Source: Halanaerobium polyolivorans (lineage in GTDB: Bacteria > Bacillota > Halanaerobiia > Halanaerobiales > Halanaerobiaceae). From it: a stretch of 64,000 nucleotides of DNA. Where the stretch lies: positions 132,230-196,229 of the forward strand of contig NZ_JAJFAT010000003.1 of the NCBI RefSeq assembly GCF_020711195.1, in the 5' to 3' direction. Both the position numbers and the translations under genes were made by a program. Positions 51,728 through 61,331 of this stretch are shown here, in pieces. A model generated the notes under the pieces. That model searched no databases, had not been told where the DNA came from, and was given only the letters and a program-made list of their open reading frames with translations. Position 1 is the first letter of the stretch; every line of letters begins with the position of its first letter.

Positions 51728-51994
51728 TTGCAAATTACAGATGTCAGGGTATTTCCGGTTGAGATTAATGGAAGTTTGGTGCAGGCTTATGCAACTGTAA
51801 CTTTTGATGATTCTTTTGTAGTCAGGGACCTGAGGATTATAGAGGGGAAAAACGGAGTTTTTGTTTCAATGCCGGCACGGAGGAAAAGAAATGGGGAATA
51901 CTCAGATATCTGTTTTCCTATTTCAGCTACTTTAAGGGAGACATTAGATAAGGCTGTTTTGACTAAATATGATGAGGATTTGCTTGAAGCATAA
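51728..51994 (+). CDS. spoVG: SpoVG septation/RNA-binding regulator
   Basis: An 88-residue SpoVG: QITDVRVFPVEINGSLVQAY, then the core VVRDLRIIEGKNGVFVSMPARR and YSDICFPIS. It is a nucleic-acid-binding regulator that affects septation. TTG 51728 is seven bases after AAAGGGGTG and aligns with the usual MEVTDVR start; a GTG at 51719 is part of the ribosome site. It begins the conserved spoVG-glmU-prs block. Confidence 0.94.
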   Translation: MQITDVRVFPVEINGSLVQAYATVTFDDSFVVRDLRIIEGKNGVFVSMPARRKRNGEYSDICFPISATLRETLDKAVLTKYDEDLLEA

Positions 51995-52016
51995 TTAAAT
52001 AAATTTTGGTATCGCA

Positions 52017-52054
52017 AAAGCACTATTCTTTTCTGGGGGGGAATAGTGCTTTCT
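52017..52054 (+). terminator. Terminator-like hairpin after spoVG
   Basis: AAAGCACTATTC (52017-52028) and GAATAGTGCTTT (52041-52052) form a perfect 12-bp stem. The T run is short (TTT then CTG), so termination may be incomplete. Confidence 0.75.
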
Positions 52055-52164
52055 GCATCTTGACAATAATTACTTTCTCTGTTATACTTCAAGCGATTAA
52101 AGAACTATCATGGCATATTAATGTCCATATTTACTAAAAAGCTATAATTTTGAGCTTAATTAAA

Positions 52165-52193
52165 TTTAAAAAAACTTAAATTAATGATATAAT
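52165..52193 (+). promoter_or_regulatory. Promoter of glmU-prs
   Basis: TTTAAA (52165-52170), 17 bases, TATAAT (52188-52193), with TG at the extended -10 position. Confidence 0.65.
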
Positions 52194-52229
52194 TTATTTA
52201 TACTAATAAATCGATTTTGGAGGGATTTT

Positions 52230-53600
52230 ATGGCTGAACTATTAACTATCATTTTAGCTGCAGGTAAAGGAACACGAATGAAGTCTGATAAAATTAAAGT
52301 TTTACATAAAGTGGCCGGTAAGGAAATCATTAAACATGTTATTACAACTCTTGATGATTTTGACGGTCAAATAGTTAATGTTATTGGTTATCAAAAAGAT
52401 ATTGTGCAAAAAGAATTAGAAAAAATAGATAATGAGAATTTAGAATTTGTAGTCCAGTCTAAACAACTTGGTACTGGTCATGCTGTTAAACAGGCAGAAA
52501 AATATATAGATGCTCATTCTGGTCCGGTTTTAATCTTATATGGAGATACTCCTTTATTAAGAAAAGAAAGTATTTCTGATTTTGTTAAAGCACATAAAAA
52601 TAGGGATTCAGATTTAAGTGTTTTAACTGCTTCAGTTTCCGATCCCCATGGTTATGGAAGAATAGTTAAAGACAAATTCGGCAATTTAACTGCCATAGTG
52701 GAAGAAAAAGATGCAGATCCTGAACAGAAAATGATTAAAGAAATAAATAGTGGTGTTTATTGTGTTGACAGCAAATTATTGAGTTCTTTCTTGAAAAATT
52801 TAGATAATGACAATGCTCAGCAGGAATATTATTTAACCGATATTATTTCCTATTCTGTGCAAAAAGGGAAAAATATTAATACTTATCAATTAGCTGATTC
52901 TGATGAAATTATAGGAATAAATACCAGAAGACAGCAGGCCGAAGCTGAAAAAATATTAAGACAGCGGATTATAGATAAGCACCTAGATAATGGTGTGACT
53001 ATTATTGATCCTCAAACAAGCTATATTGATGCTGAAGTTGAGATCGAAAAAGATGTGATTATTTATCCTTTCAATTATATAGAAGGTAAAAGTAAAATTG
53101 CTAAAAATACGGTTATAAATCCACATTGCAGATTAAAAAATGCAGAGATAGCTTCTGATGTAGAAATACTTTCAAATACAATAATTAAAGATAGTAAAAT
53201 TGGTCAGAAGACAAGAGTTGGACCTTTTGCTTATATTAGACCCGGGTCTAAAGTAGCAGATAATTGCAAAATTGGAGATTTTGTAGAACTTAAAAAAGCA
53301 GAAGTTAAAAGTGGGGCTAAAGTTCCTCATTTATGTTATGCAGGAGATGCAGAAATTGGAGAAAGAACTAATATTGGTGCTGGTACAATTTTTGCTAATT
53401 ATGATGGAGTTAATAAACACAAAACAGTAATTGGTAAGGATGTTTTTATAGGCAGTGATTCGATTTTGATTGCTCCACTTAAAATTGGAGATAATGCCAA
53501 AACAGCAGCAGCTTCTGTGGTTACCAAAGACATAAGTGCCAATACAACTGTGATGGGAGTACCTGCTCGTATATATAAAAGCAAAAGAGAAGATGAATAA
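52230..53600 (+). CDS. glmU: Bifunctional GlmU (GlcN-1-P acetyltransferase / GlcNAc-1-P uridylyltransferase)
   Basis: A 456-residue enzyme making UDP-GlcNAc for peptidoglycan and LPS. The N-terminal pyrophosphorylase has ILAAGKGTRMKS (residues 7-18) and LYGDTPLL near 107. A left-handed beta-helix acetyltransferase follows from about 250, with FVELKKAEVKSGAKVPHLCY and NIGAGTIFANYDG. It precedes prs, as in Bacillus. Confidence 0.96.
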   Translation: MAELLTIILAAGKGTRMKSDKIKVLHKVAGKEIIKHVITTLDDFDGQIVNVIGYQKDIVQKELEKIDNENLEFVVQSKQLGTGHAVKQAEKYIDAHSGPVLILYGDTPLLRKESISDFVKAHKNRDSDLSVLTASVSDPHGYGRIVKDKFGNLTAIVEEKDADPEQKMIKEINSGVYCVDSKLLSSFLKNLDNDNAQQEYYLTDIISYSVQKGKNINTYQLADSDEIIGINTRRQQAEAEKILRQRIIDKHLDNGVTIIDPQTSYIDAEVEIEKDVIIYPFNYIEGKSKIAKNTVINPHCRLKNAEIASDVEILSNTIIKDSKIGQKTRVGPFAYIRPGSKVADNCKIGDFVELKKAEVKSGAKVPHLCYAGDAEIGERTNIGAGTIFANYDGVNKHKTVIGKDVFIGSDSILIAPLKIGDNAKTAAASVVTKDISANTTVMGVPARIYKSKREDE

Positions 53601-53622
53601 CTAAAAAATGGGGGGCTTGAAG

Positions 53623-54564
53623 ATGTCAAGTTACAGTGAACAGCTAAAAATCTTTTCTGGAAATGCTCATCCTAAATTAGCAGAAGATCTTTGTGATTAT
53701 TTAGGAACAGAATTAGTTAATGCAGAAGTTAGTCGTTTTAAAGATGGGGAAATTAAAAGCAGGATTTTTGAAACAGTCAGAGGGGCAGATATTTTTGTAA
53801 TTCAACCTACAGCACCACCTGTGAATGAGAATTTAATGGAATTACTTGTTATTATTGATGCTTTAAGAAGAGCATCAGCCAGAAGAATTACAGCTGTAAT
53901 GCCTTATTATGGTTATGCCAGGCAGGATAGAAAAGCAAATCCCAGAGATCCTATTACTTCAAAACTGGTTGCTAACTTATTAACCCAAGCTGGAGCTAGA
54001 AGAGTACTGTCGATTGATTTTCATGCTCCACAAATCCAGGGTTTTTTCGATATCCCTGTTGATCATCTTTATGCTTCACCAATAATGGTAGATTATTTTA
54101 AAGATTATGATCGTTCTGATCTGATTGCGGTTGCTCCAGATGTTGGTTCAGTAAAAAGGGTAAGGTCTTTTGCTGAAAGTTTAAATATACCTATGGCGAT
54201 TATTGATAAACGCAGACCTAAAGCTAATGTCGCTGAGGTTATGAATATAATTGGAGAAGTTGAAGCTAAAAATGTGATTTTGCTGGATGATATTATTGAT
54301 ACAGCTGGCACAATTACTGAGGCTGCAAAAGTATTAAAAGAAAAAGGAGCAAAAGAGGTTTATGCTTGTTGTACACATGCACTTTTTTCTGGACCTGCAG
54401 TTGAGCGCTTAAAAAATGCTCCAATCAATAAAATTGTAGTTACTAATACAATTGATCAAAAAGAGAATGGACTTGACAATGTAGAAGTTTTATCAGTTGC
54501 ACCCTTAGTTGGAGAGGCTATAGACCGTATTTTTAAAGATTTATCAGTAAGTGTATTATTCTAA
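53623..54564 (+). CDS. prs: Ribose-phosphate pyrophosphokinase
   Basis: A PRPP synthase of 313 residues. It has FSGNAHPKLAEDL (early ATP region), YYGYARQDRK (near residue 95), DFHAPQIQGFF and the PRPP-binding loop ILLDDIIDTAGTI (near 215). ATG 53623 is seven bases after GGGGGG; an ATG at 53608 overlaps this site and is rejected. It provides PRPP for purines, pyrimidines, His and Trp. Confidence 0.96.
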   Translation: MSSYSEQLKIFSGNAHPKLAEDLCDYLGTELVNAEVSRFKDGEIKSRIFETVRGADIFVIQPTAPPVNENLMELLVIIDALRRASARRITAVMPYYGYARQDRKANPRDPITSKLVANLLTQAGARRVLSIDFHAPQIQGFFDIPVDHLYASPIMVDYFKDYDRSDLIAVAPDVGSVKRVRSFAESLNIPMAIIDKRRPKANVAEVMNIIGEVEAKNVILLDDIIDTAGTITEAAKVLKEKGAKEVYACCTHALFSGPAVERLKNAPINKIVVTNTIDQKENGLDNVEVLSVAPLVGEAIDRIFKDLSVSVLF

Positions 54565-54597
54565 TTAAGATTTTAAGCAAACAATTCAATAAAAAGC

Positions 54598-54685
54598 TTG
54601 CTCATAATAATCTTTAATGTTATAATAAAATTTGTTATGTCTTATTTAACGTAAACCTGTCAGTTTAAAGTATAGACTGGCTTAC
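54598..54685 (+). promoter_or_regulatory. Promoter and leader hairpin of the L25 gene
   Basis: TTGCTC (54598-54603), 17 bases, TATAAT (54621-54626). In the leader, GTAAaCCtGTC (54651-54661) pairs with GACtGGcTTAC (54675-54685), a helix with two internal mismatches that lies 30 bases before the start codon. It could bind L25 for autogenous control. Confidence 0.5.
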
Positions 54686-54714
54686 AATTTAATTTATGCA
54701 AGGAGAGGATAGTC

Positions 54715-55395
54715 ATGGAGAGACATTCTATTGAAGTTGAACTTAGGACGGAAAGTGGAAAAGGAGTTGCCCGTAAAATAAGAAGAGACGGCAAAATTCC
54801 TGGTGTTGTTTATGGAAGAGGAAAAGAAGCGAAATCTATTAAATTAGACCCATCAGATATCGAGAAATTATTATTTTCAAATGCAATTATCGATTTAACA
54901 ATTGCTGAAGATGATGGAGAAGAATCAACTGTAATTATAAAAGACTTTCAAAAAAGTGTTATTAAAAGAGAGTTGCTTCATGTTGATTTTCAGTATATTT
55001 CTATGGATGAAAAAATCACTGTTTCTGTACCATTACATCTAGAAGGTACAGCAGCTGGAGTACATGATGGTGGAGTATTACAGCAGCTATTACGTAATGT
55101 TGATATTGATGCATTGCCTGCTGAAATCCCATCTGAAGTTACTATTGATATTTCAGAATTAGGAATAGGAGATTCTTTATCAGCTGCTGATCTTGATTTA
55201 CCTGAAGGTATTGATTTAATAACTGATAGTGATGAAGTAATTGTAACAGTTGTTACACCTACTGAACTAAGCGAAGAAGATGAAGAAGAAGAGGAAGAAG
55301 AATTCTTAGAGCCAGAAGTTATCGGTGAAGAGGATGAAGAAGAAGGCGAAGAAGCAGCAGAAGAAGAGGAAGAAAAAGATTATCAAGAATATTAA
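54715..55395 (+). CDS. rplY: 50S ribosomal protein L25 (Ctc/TL5 type)
   Basis: A 226-residue two-domain L25. The N-terminal 5S-rRNA-binding domain (about 1-90) has RTESGKGVARKIRRDGKIPG and a VVYGRGKEA loop. The TL5 domain follows (about 95-185; HVDFQYISMDEKITVSVPLH). The last 40 residues are nearly all Glu and Asp, far longer than in Bacillus Ctc, consistent with a halophile. It binds loop E of 5S rRNA. Confidence 0.94.
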   Translation: MERHSIEVELRTESGKGVARKIRRDGKIPGVVYGRGKEAKSIKLDPSDIEKLLFSNAIIDLTIAEDDGEESTVIIKDFQKSVIKRELLHVDFQYISMDEKITVSVPLHLEGTAAGVHDGGVLQQLLRNVDIDALPAEIPSEVTIDISELGIGDSLSAADLDLPEGIDLITDSDEVIVTVVTPTELSEEDEEEEEEEFLEPEVIGEEDEEEGEEAAEEEEEKDYQEY

Positions 55396-55408
55396 AAGCA
55401 AATAAGAT

Positions 55409-55441
55409 GAGTGCGGTCAGCTGACTGCGCTCAGATTTGTT
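55409..55441 (+). terminator. Terminator between rplY and pth
   Basis: GAGTGCGGTC (55409-55418) pairs with GACTGCGCTC (55423-55432) with two G-U pairs and an AGCT loop, then AGATTTGTTTT. Confidence 0.75.
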
Positions 55442-55458
55442 TTATGGAGGTTTAATGG

Positions 55459-56016
55459 TTGAAGGTAATAGCTGGCCTGGGTAATCCAGGCGAAAAATAT
55501 GCCCGGACTAGACATAATATTGGCTTTATGATTACTGCTGAACTTGCCAAAAAATATTCTGTAAACAGCAGCTATAAATTCGATGGTCTCTATGGAGATT
55601 ATTTTTTTGCTGGGGAAAAAATCATAATTTTCCAACCTATGAAATATATGAATAGAAGCGGCCAACCTATAGCAAAATTGTTAAGGTATTTTGACATTGA
55701 TATCGAGGACCTTTTGGTGATTCACGATGACCTTGATTTAGATCTGGGGAAAATCAGGTTTAAAAGAAATGGTAGTAGTGGAGGCCATAATGGAATTAAT
55801 TCTATTATAAATCGACTTGAGACCAGGGAATTTAAAAGGTTAAAAGTTGGTGTGGGAAGACCTCCTGAAAATATAGCTGTAAGAGATTATGTTTTAACAA
55901 CTTTTCAGGGTGAAGAGAAAAAAATTCTCAGTGAGGTAATTGATAAATCAGTTTCAGCAGTTGAATTAATGTTAAAAGAGGATATAGTTAGAGCTATGAA
56001 TATGTATAATGGATAA
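55459..56016 (+). CDS. pth: Peptidyl-tRNA hydrolase
   Basis: A 185-residue enzyme that releases tRNA from peptidyl-tRNA. It shows AGLGNPGEKYARTRHNIGF (residues 5-23, with Asn and the catalytic His), KYMNRSG and DDLDLDLGKIRFKRNGSSGGHNG. The start is TTG 55459 with GGAGGT upstream; it aligns with MKVIAGLGNPG of the family. It precedes mfd. Confidence 0.96.
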   Translation: MKVIAGLGNPGEKYARTRHNIGFMITAELAKKYSVNSSYKFDGLYGDYFFAGEKIIIFQPMKYMNRSGQPIAKLLRYFDIDIEDLLVIHDDLDLDLGKIRFKRNGSSGGHNGINSIINRLETREFKRLKVGVGRPPENIAVRDYVLTTFQGEEKKILSEVIDKSVSAVELMLKEDIVRAMNMYNG

Positions 56017-56020
56017 TTAG

Positions 56021-56050
56021 GCCCGTACATTTTATGTAGGGGCTCTTTTG
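56021..56050 (+). terminator. Terminator after pth
   Basis: GCCC-g-TACAT pairs with ATGTA-g-GGGC across 56021-56043, followed by TCTTTTG. Confidence 0.75.
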
Positions 56051-56082
56051 CCATTATATATATATTAAGGAGACATTTGTAA

Positions 56083-59000
56083 ATGGATTTTAAAAGTCTA
56101 TTATTAAAAGATAAAAAATTTAAAAAGCTTGTAAAAAATCTTGACTCACCTGACTATGACATTTCAGGTCTAAAAGGGAGTAGTCTGTCTTTTTTTGCAG
56201 CTAATATTCTGGAAAAAGCAGAAAGTAATATTGTTTTTTTTCTGCCTGATAATTACTATTTGCAGCAGATGCAGGAAGATTTGTTAAGATTGCTGCCAGA
56301 AAAAGGCTTTTTAGTTTTTCCAGAAGAAGAAATATTGCCTCATGAGCAGTTGATGTCTGATTTGACTACAATTAGTGAGAGAACTAAGGTTTTAACAGAA
56401 TTAGTTTTTGCCGATAACTTAGATAAAAAAATAATTTTAACAACACCAGCTGCAGTATTTAAAAAATTAACCCCGCAGGCAACTTATAAAACTAAAAGTA
56501 TTTATCTTGAAGAAGGAAGCGAAGTAGATTTAAAAAATATAAAAAGCCGCTTATTTTCATTGGGATATAAGAGAGAAGAAATGGTTGAGGCACCAGGTCA
56601 ATACAGTATCCGAGGTGGAATCATTGATGTTTTCACCTTATTAGATGAACAACCTTTTAGAATAGAACTCTTTGGAGATGAGGTTGATTCAATTAGAAAA
56701 ATTGATCTTTCTGCCCAAAGATCTAAGGAAGAGGTTAAAAGTATTATCATCCCTCCTTTTGCCAATATTATTGTCGATGATGAGGTTGTTGACAGAGCAT
56801 ATCCTCGTCTAGAAAAATCATATGAGCAGGCAGTAAAAAATCTAAAGCAAAAAGGACTTTCTGAAGAAGCTAAATATTTGCATGAGAAATCAAAAAAGTT
56901 ACTGGAAAAATTTAAAGAACAGCACCGTTTCCCCGGTTTTGAGCAATTTCTCCATTATTATTATCCAGAAGCAGATAGTTTTTTTGATTATTTATCTGAG
57001 ACAACAATTTTTAGACTAAGACCGGATAAAATAAAAAAAGTGAGCCGCAATAATTATCAAGAGATTCTTGATAGTTACAAAAATTTATTAAAACAGGGGA
57101 TAATTTTACCAGACTATATTGATAATTTTCTTTCTCCCGAAAAAATTAAGCAAAAAATTGAAGCAAATAAAGTTATTGATATTAAAACTGATTTTGATGA
57201 AAAATCAGCTGCTAAAAAAGATATTCATTTTAATGTTAAATCTTTAGAATCTTTTCACGGCCAGCTGGAATTATTTGCGGAAAAAGTTCATGATCTACTT
57301 AAGAAGAAATATAAAATTGCAGTTACATTAAATTCTGCTGCTAAAAAAAGACGCTTAAAAATGTTTTTAGAAGACAAAGGCTATGCTGTTGCAGATGATT
57401 TTTCTGAGGCTAGAATCAGAATATTTGCTGATAGTTTAGGAGAAAGCTTTATATTTAGTGATATTAAGCTGGCAGTTTTTAGTGATAAAGAAGTTTTTGG
57501 CAGTGAACAAAAAAGAAAAAGAAAAATCGGTGACTTTGAAGAAGGTATAGAAATATCCAGTGTTAATGATCTTATCTCTGGAGACTATGTTGTTCATGAA
57601 AACCATGGTATAGGTAAATACCTTGGAGTTAAAACTTTAGAAATACAGGGCCAGCACAAAGATTATCTTGTTTTAAAATATGCTGGAGAAGATAAATTAT
57701 ATGTACCAACTGACAAAATAAATCTAGTTCAAAAATATATCGGTTCAGATTCTGCTGCTCCCAAATTATATAAACTGGGTAGTAGTGACTGGAAAAAAGT
57801 TAAGCAAAAAGTAGAAGAATCAGTAAAAGAGATGGCAATTGGACTACTGGAGCTTTATGCAGAGCGGGAAACCCTTAAAGGATATCAATTCTCTGAAGAT
57901 GATGTCTGGCAGAAAGAGTTTGAAGATGCTTTTCCTTATGAAGAAACTCCAGATCAAAAAGAAGCAATAAAAGAAGTTAAATCTGATATGGAGTCAAAAC
58001 AGCCAATGGACCGATTACTCTGTGGAGATGTGGGATATGGGAAAACAGAAGTTGCCATTAGAGCAGCTTTTAAAGCAGCTTTAGATGGAAAACAAACTGC
58101 TGTCTTAGTACCCACAACTATTTTAGCCCAACAACATTTCAATACTTTTGAAGAGAGAATTGCAGATTTTCCAATTAGAATTTCTATGTTAAGTCGTTTT
58201 AAAACCAAGGCAGAACAGAGAAAAACCTTAAAAGAGCTGATCAAAGGAGAGGTGGACATAGTTATTGGAACTCACCGCCTTTTATCTAAAGATGTAATAT
58301 TTGATGATTTAGGTTTATTAATTATTGATGAAGAACAGCGTTTTGGGGTAAGTCATAAGGAAAAGCTTAAAGATATTAAAAGAAATGTTGATGTTTTAAC
58401 TTTAACGGCTACTCCTATTCCAAGAACCCTCCATATGGCATTAGTTGGGGTTAGAGATATGAGCTTAATTGAAACCCCACCAGAAAATCGTTACCCTATT
58501 AGAACTTTTATTAAAGAAAAAAATCATGAACTAATTGCTGGAGCTGTTAGAAGAGAATTGGCTCGTCAAGGACAAATATATTTTGTTCATAATAGAGTAG
58601 AAGATATCGAAAAAACTGCCGGCAAATTACAAAAAATTGTCCCTGAAGCTAAGATTGCTGTAGCTCATGGTCAAATGAGAGAAAAAAGATTAGAAAAGAT
58701 AATGTATGATTTTTATCATCATAAATTTGACCTTCTGGTTTGTACAACAATTATTGAAACAGGTCTTGATATCCCAAATGTTAATACTATAATAATTAAT
58801 CATGCTGATAAAATGGGCTTATCTCAGCTATATCAATTAAGAGGTCGAGTTGGAAGAACCAATAGAATTGCTTATGCTTATTTGCTTTATCAAAGAAATA
58901 GAATTTTAGCAGAAGTAGCTGAAAAACGGCTTGAGGCAATTAAGGAGTTTACTTCACTTGGCTCAGGATTTAAAATAGCAATGAGAGATTTAGAAATAAG

Positions 59001-59577
59001 AGGTGCTGGTAACCTGTTAGGGCCAGAACAGAGTGGTCACATTGCAGCAGTTGGTTTTTCACTTTATACCAAACTTTTAGAAGGTACTATCGAAGAATTA
59101 AAAGGTGAAAAGAAAGCCAATAAAATTACAGTTGAAGTTGATCTTAGTCTTGATGCATATATTCCAGATGATTATATTAACTATGAAGCTCGCAAGATAG
59201 AGATTTATAAAAAAATCAGAGATATTAATTCTGCAGCAGATGCGGTAGATGTTATTGATGAACTTATCGATCGTTTTGGTGAACCTCCTCAAGAGGTTAT
59301 GCGGTTGATTAATACAGCTCGCTTGAAGATTTTGGCCCAGAACTTAAAAATGAATTTAATCAGACAGGAAGGAAAAAATATTCGCTGTCAGTTCATTAAT
59401 TCTAAGGTTGTTAAAGGAAGAGATTTAGTTGAGTTAAGTAATGAATATCGCAAAAAAATCAAAATAAAATCTGCTAAAAAACCACAAATTATAATAAAGA
59501 CTACTCAGTCAGAAGAAGTTGATAAGGAATTATTAAAAATACTGCAGGATTATAAAAATATTGTTGACAATAATTAA
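56083..59577 (+). CDS. mfd: Transcription-repair coupling factor
   Basis: A 1164-residue translocase that removes stalled RNA polymerase and recruits UvrA. It has an N-terminal UvrB-like region, the RNA-polymerase-interaction domain (about residues 500-570: LISGDYVVHENHGIGKYLG), and Walker A GDVGYGKTEVA (near 650). Then follow DEEQ in the Walker B position (IIDEEQRFGV), helicase motifs QLRGRVGRTNR and the TRG region, and a C-terminal D7 domain. Confidence 0.97.
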   Translation: MDFKSLLLKDKKFKKLVKNLDSPDYDISGLKGSSLSFFAANILEKAESNIVFFLPDNYYLQQMQEDLLRLLPEKGFLVFPEEEILPHEQLMSDLTTISERTKVLTELVFADNLDKKIILTTPAAVFKKLTPQATYKTKSIYLEEGSEVDLKNIKSRLFSLGYKREEMVEAPGQYSIRGGIIDVFTLLDEQPFRIELFGDEVDSIRKIDLSAQRSKEEVKSIIIPPFANIIVDDEVVDRAYPRLEKSYEQAVKNLKQKGLSEEAKYLHEKSKKLLEKFKEQHRFPGFEQFLHYYYPEADSFFDYLSETTIFRLRPDKIKKVSRNNYQEILDSYKNLLKQGIILPDYIDNFLSPEKIKQKIEANKVIDIKTDFDEKSAAKKDIHFNVKSLESFHGQLELFAEKVHDLLKKKYKIAVTLNSAAKKRRLKMFLEDKGYAVADDFSEARIRIFADSLGESFIFSDIKLAVFSDKEVFGSEQKRKRKIGDFEEGIEISSVNDLISGDYVVHENHGIGKYLGVKTLEIQGQHKDYLVLKYAGEDKLYVPTDKINLVQKYIGSDSAAPKLYKLGSSDWKKVKQKVEESVKEMAIGLLELYAERETLKGYQFSEDDVWQKEFEDAFPYEETPDQKEAIKEVKSDMESKQPMDRLLCGDVGYGKTEVAIRAAFKAALDGKQTAVLVPTTILAQQHFNTFEERIADFPIRISMLSRFKTKAEQRKTLKELIKGEVDIVIGTHRLLSKDVIFDDLGLLIIDEEQRFGVSHKEKLKDIKRNVDVLTLTATPIPRTLHMALVGVRDMSLIETPPENRYPIRTFIKEKNHELIAGAVRRELARQGQIYFVHNRVEDIEKTAGKLQKIVPEAKIAVAHGQMREKRLEKIMYDFYHHKFDLLVCTTIIETGLDIPNVNTIIINHADKMGLSQLYQLRGRVGRTNRIAYAYLLYQRNRILAEVAEKRLEAIKEFTSLGSGFKIAMRDLEIRGAGNLLGPEQSGHIAAVGFSLYTKLLEGTIEELKGEKKANKITVEVDLSLDAYIPDDYINYEARKIEIYKKIRDINSAADAVDVIDELIDRFGEPPQEVMRLINTARLKILAQNLKMNLIRQEGKNIRCQFINSKVVKGRDLVELSNEYRKKIKIKSAKKPQIIIKTTQSEEVDKELLKILQDYKNIVDNN

Positions 59578-59653
59578 TTGGATCAACTTTAGGGTTGGAA
59601 TTCTACCTGTAAATATAAATTGTTATTAAAATGATTACTAAAGGGTGAAGTCT

Positions 59654-61279
59654 ATGCAAGAAAAAAATAAAAATAGCTTCATTAAAGGGGCCGCTATTTT
59701 AACTGCTGCTGGTATGGCTGCTCGGGTAATGGGTTTTGTCTATAGAGTTGTATTAACCAGAATTATAGGTGCAGAGGGAATGGGACTATATCAAATGGCC
59801 TATCCTATCTATACAATTTTGCTGGTTGTTTCTAGATCAGGGATCCCAATTGCTCTAGCTAAACTGATCGCAGATAGAATTGCTTCTGACAAAAAGAAAG
59901 AAGCCTATAAAACTTTTATTGTTGCTCGTCGGATGAGCATTATAATCGGCTTATCGGTTTCATTAATCATGGCTGTTTCTGCAAAACCTTTAATAAATCT
60001 TCTTTCTTTAGATCCTAGATCATATTATGCAGTTCTGGCAATTTCACCTGCCATTTTTGTAGTTTCTATTATGGCTGCCTATAGAGGTTTTTTTCAGGGT
60101 TTACAGGATATGGTTCCTACTGCTATTTCTCAAATTATAGAGCAATTTGTTAGAATGTTTACTATGATTTTGCTGGTAGTATTATTAGCTCCCCATGGCT
60201 TGGAATTTGCAGCAGCTGGGGCTAGCTTTGGTGCTGTTACAGGTGCTGGAGGTGGACTATTGATTCTTTTGTTTATTTATCACAAAAGGAGAGAAAAAAT
60301 ATTTCAATTTTTATCCACCGGAAAAGATTCTTTAGATATCAAATCAGTGAGAATAGCCAAAAAAATTGCTTCTTTGGGGGTCCCGATAACTTTAGGTGCT
60401 TTAGTCTTACCACTAATGAGTTTAGTAGACCTAATATTTGTTCCCAATCGCTTGCAGACAGCTGGTTATCTTGTTAATGAAGCAACAGCTTTATATGGGA
60501 TGTTTTCTGCAGTGGCAATGCCTTTAGTTAATTTCCCGACAATAATAACCGTTTCCTTATCAGCCAGTCTTGTTCCTGCTATTGCCGAAGCATTTGCAAA
60601 AGAAAAAAATGAACTAATTAAACATCGGGTTCAAACTGCACTGAGGTTAACAATCTTAATCGGCTTGCCTGCTGCAGTTGGTTTATATTTATTAGCTTTA
60701 CCGATTACCGATATTATATTTTCTGAACCTGGTGCAGCAGTTCCCTTAAGGTTTGTTGCCTGGGGAGTATTATTCATCGCCCTCCAGCAAACAAGTACAG
60801 GGATTCTAAATGGAGTAGGAAAAACTGCTATTCCTGCCCGTAATTTGATGATCGGAGCTGTGTTTAATGGTTTTATCAATTATACCTTAACTGCCATACC
60901 TAGATTTGGCATCAGGGGTGCTGCCTTAGGAACTACAACCGGCTTTGCAATTGCCGCTTTTTTAAATCTATATCATGTTAAAAAGGAAAGTGGCTTTAAA
61001 ATTCAAGTTAAGGCAATGATTATTAAACCATTAACTGCCATAATTGTGATGTCAGTTTTTGTTAAAGCAGCCTATTATTTTGGTTTGAACTTTTTAAATA
61101 GATATAATGTTGCTTATGCTTATCAGATAAATACTTTTGCAGTAATTATTTTTGCCTCTTTTATTTATTTTATAACTCTGTTATTATTAAAGGAGATAAA
61201 GTATAATGATTTAGCTGTTTTGCCTGTATTTGGCAAAAAATTAGCTGATTTCTTAAAAAAGGTAGCTTTAATTGATTAA
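59654..61279 (+). CDS. spoVB: MurJ/SpoVB-family polysaccharide or lipid II flippase
   Basis: A MOP-superfamily transporter of 541 residues with about 14 membrane segments. It begins SFIKGAAILTAAGMAARVMG followed by GFVYRVVLTRIIGAEGMGLY, the typical SpoVB/YkvU opening. It shares position with Bacillus spoVB between mfd and mazG. It exports lipid-linked envelope precursors. ATG 59654 fits AAGGGTGA; an in-frame GTG at 59645 overlaps that site. Confidence 0.88.
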   Translation: MQEKNKNSFIKGAAILTAAGMAARVMGFVYRVVLTRIIGAEGMGLYQMAYPIYTILLVVSRSGIPIALAKLIADRIASDKKKEAYKTFIVARRMSIIIGLSVSLIMAVSAKPLINLLSLDPRSYYAVLAISPAIFVVSIMAAYRGFFQGLQDMVPTAISQIIEQFVRMFTMILLVVLLAPHGLEFAAAGASFGAVTGAGGGLLILLFIYHKRREKIFQFLSTGKDSLDIKSVRIAKKIASLGVPITLGALVLPLMSLVDLIFVPNRLQTAGYLVNEATALYGMFSAVAMPLVNFPTIITVSLSASLVPAIAEAFAKEKNELIKHRVQTALRLTILIGLPAAVGLYLLALPITDIIFSEPGAAVPLRFVAWGVLFIALQQTSTGILNGVGKTAIPARNLMIGAVFNGFINYTLTAIPRFGIRGAALGTTTGFAIAAFLNLYHVKKESGFKIQVKAMIIKPLTAIIVMSVFVKAAYYFGLNFLNRYNVAYAYQINTFAVIIFASFIYFITLLLLKEIKYNDLAVLPVFGKKLADFLKKVALID

Positions 61280-61331
61280 ATTATGAATTCAAACAAGCTT
61301 TTTGCAAATAAGCTGAAGGAGGCTTTATTAG

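Noticed and set aside
57954..58259. Minus-strand open frame of 101 codons inside mfd
   Set aside because: It lies over the Walker A region of a fully intact mfd and has no independent support.
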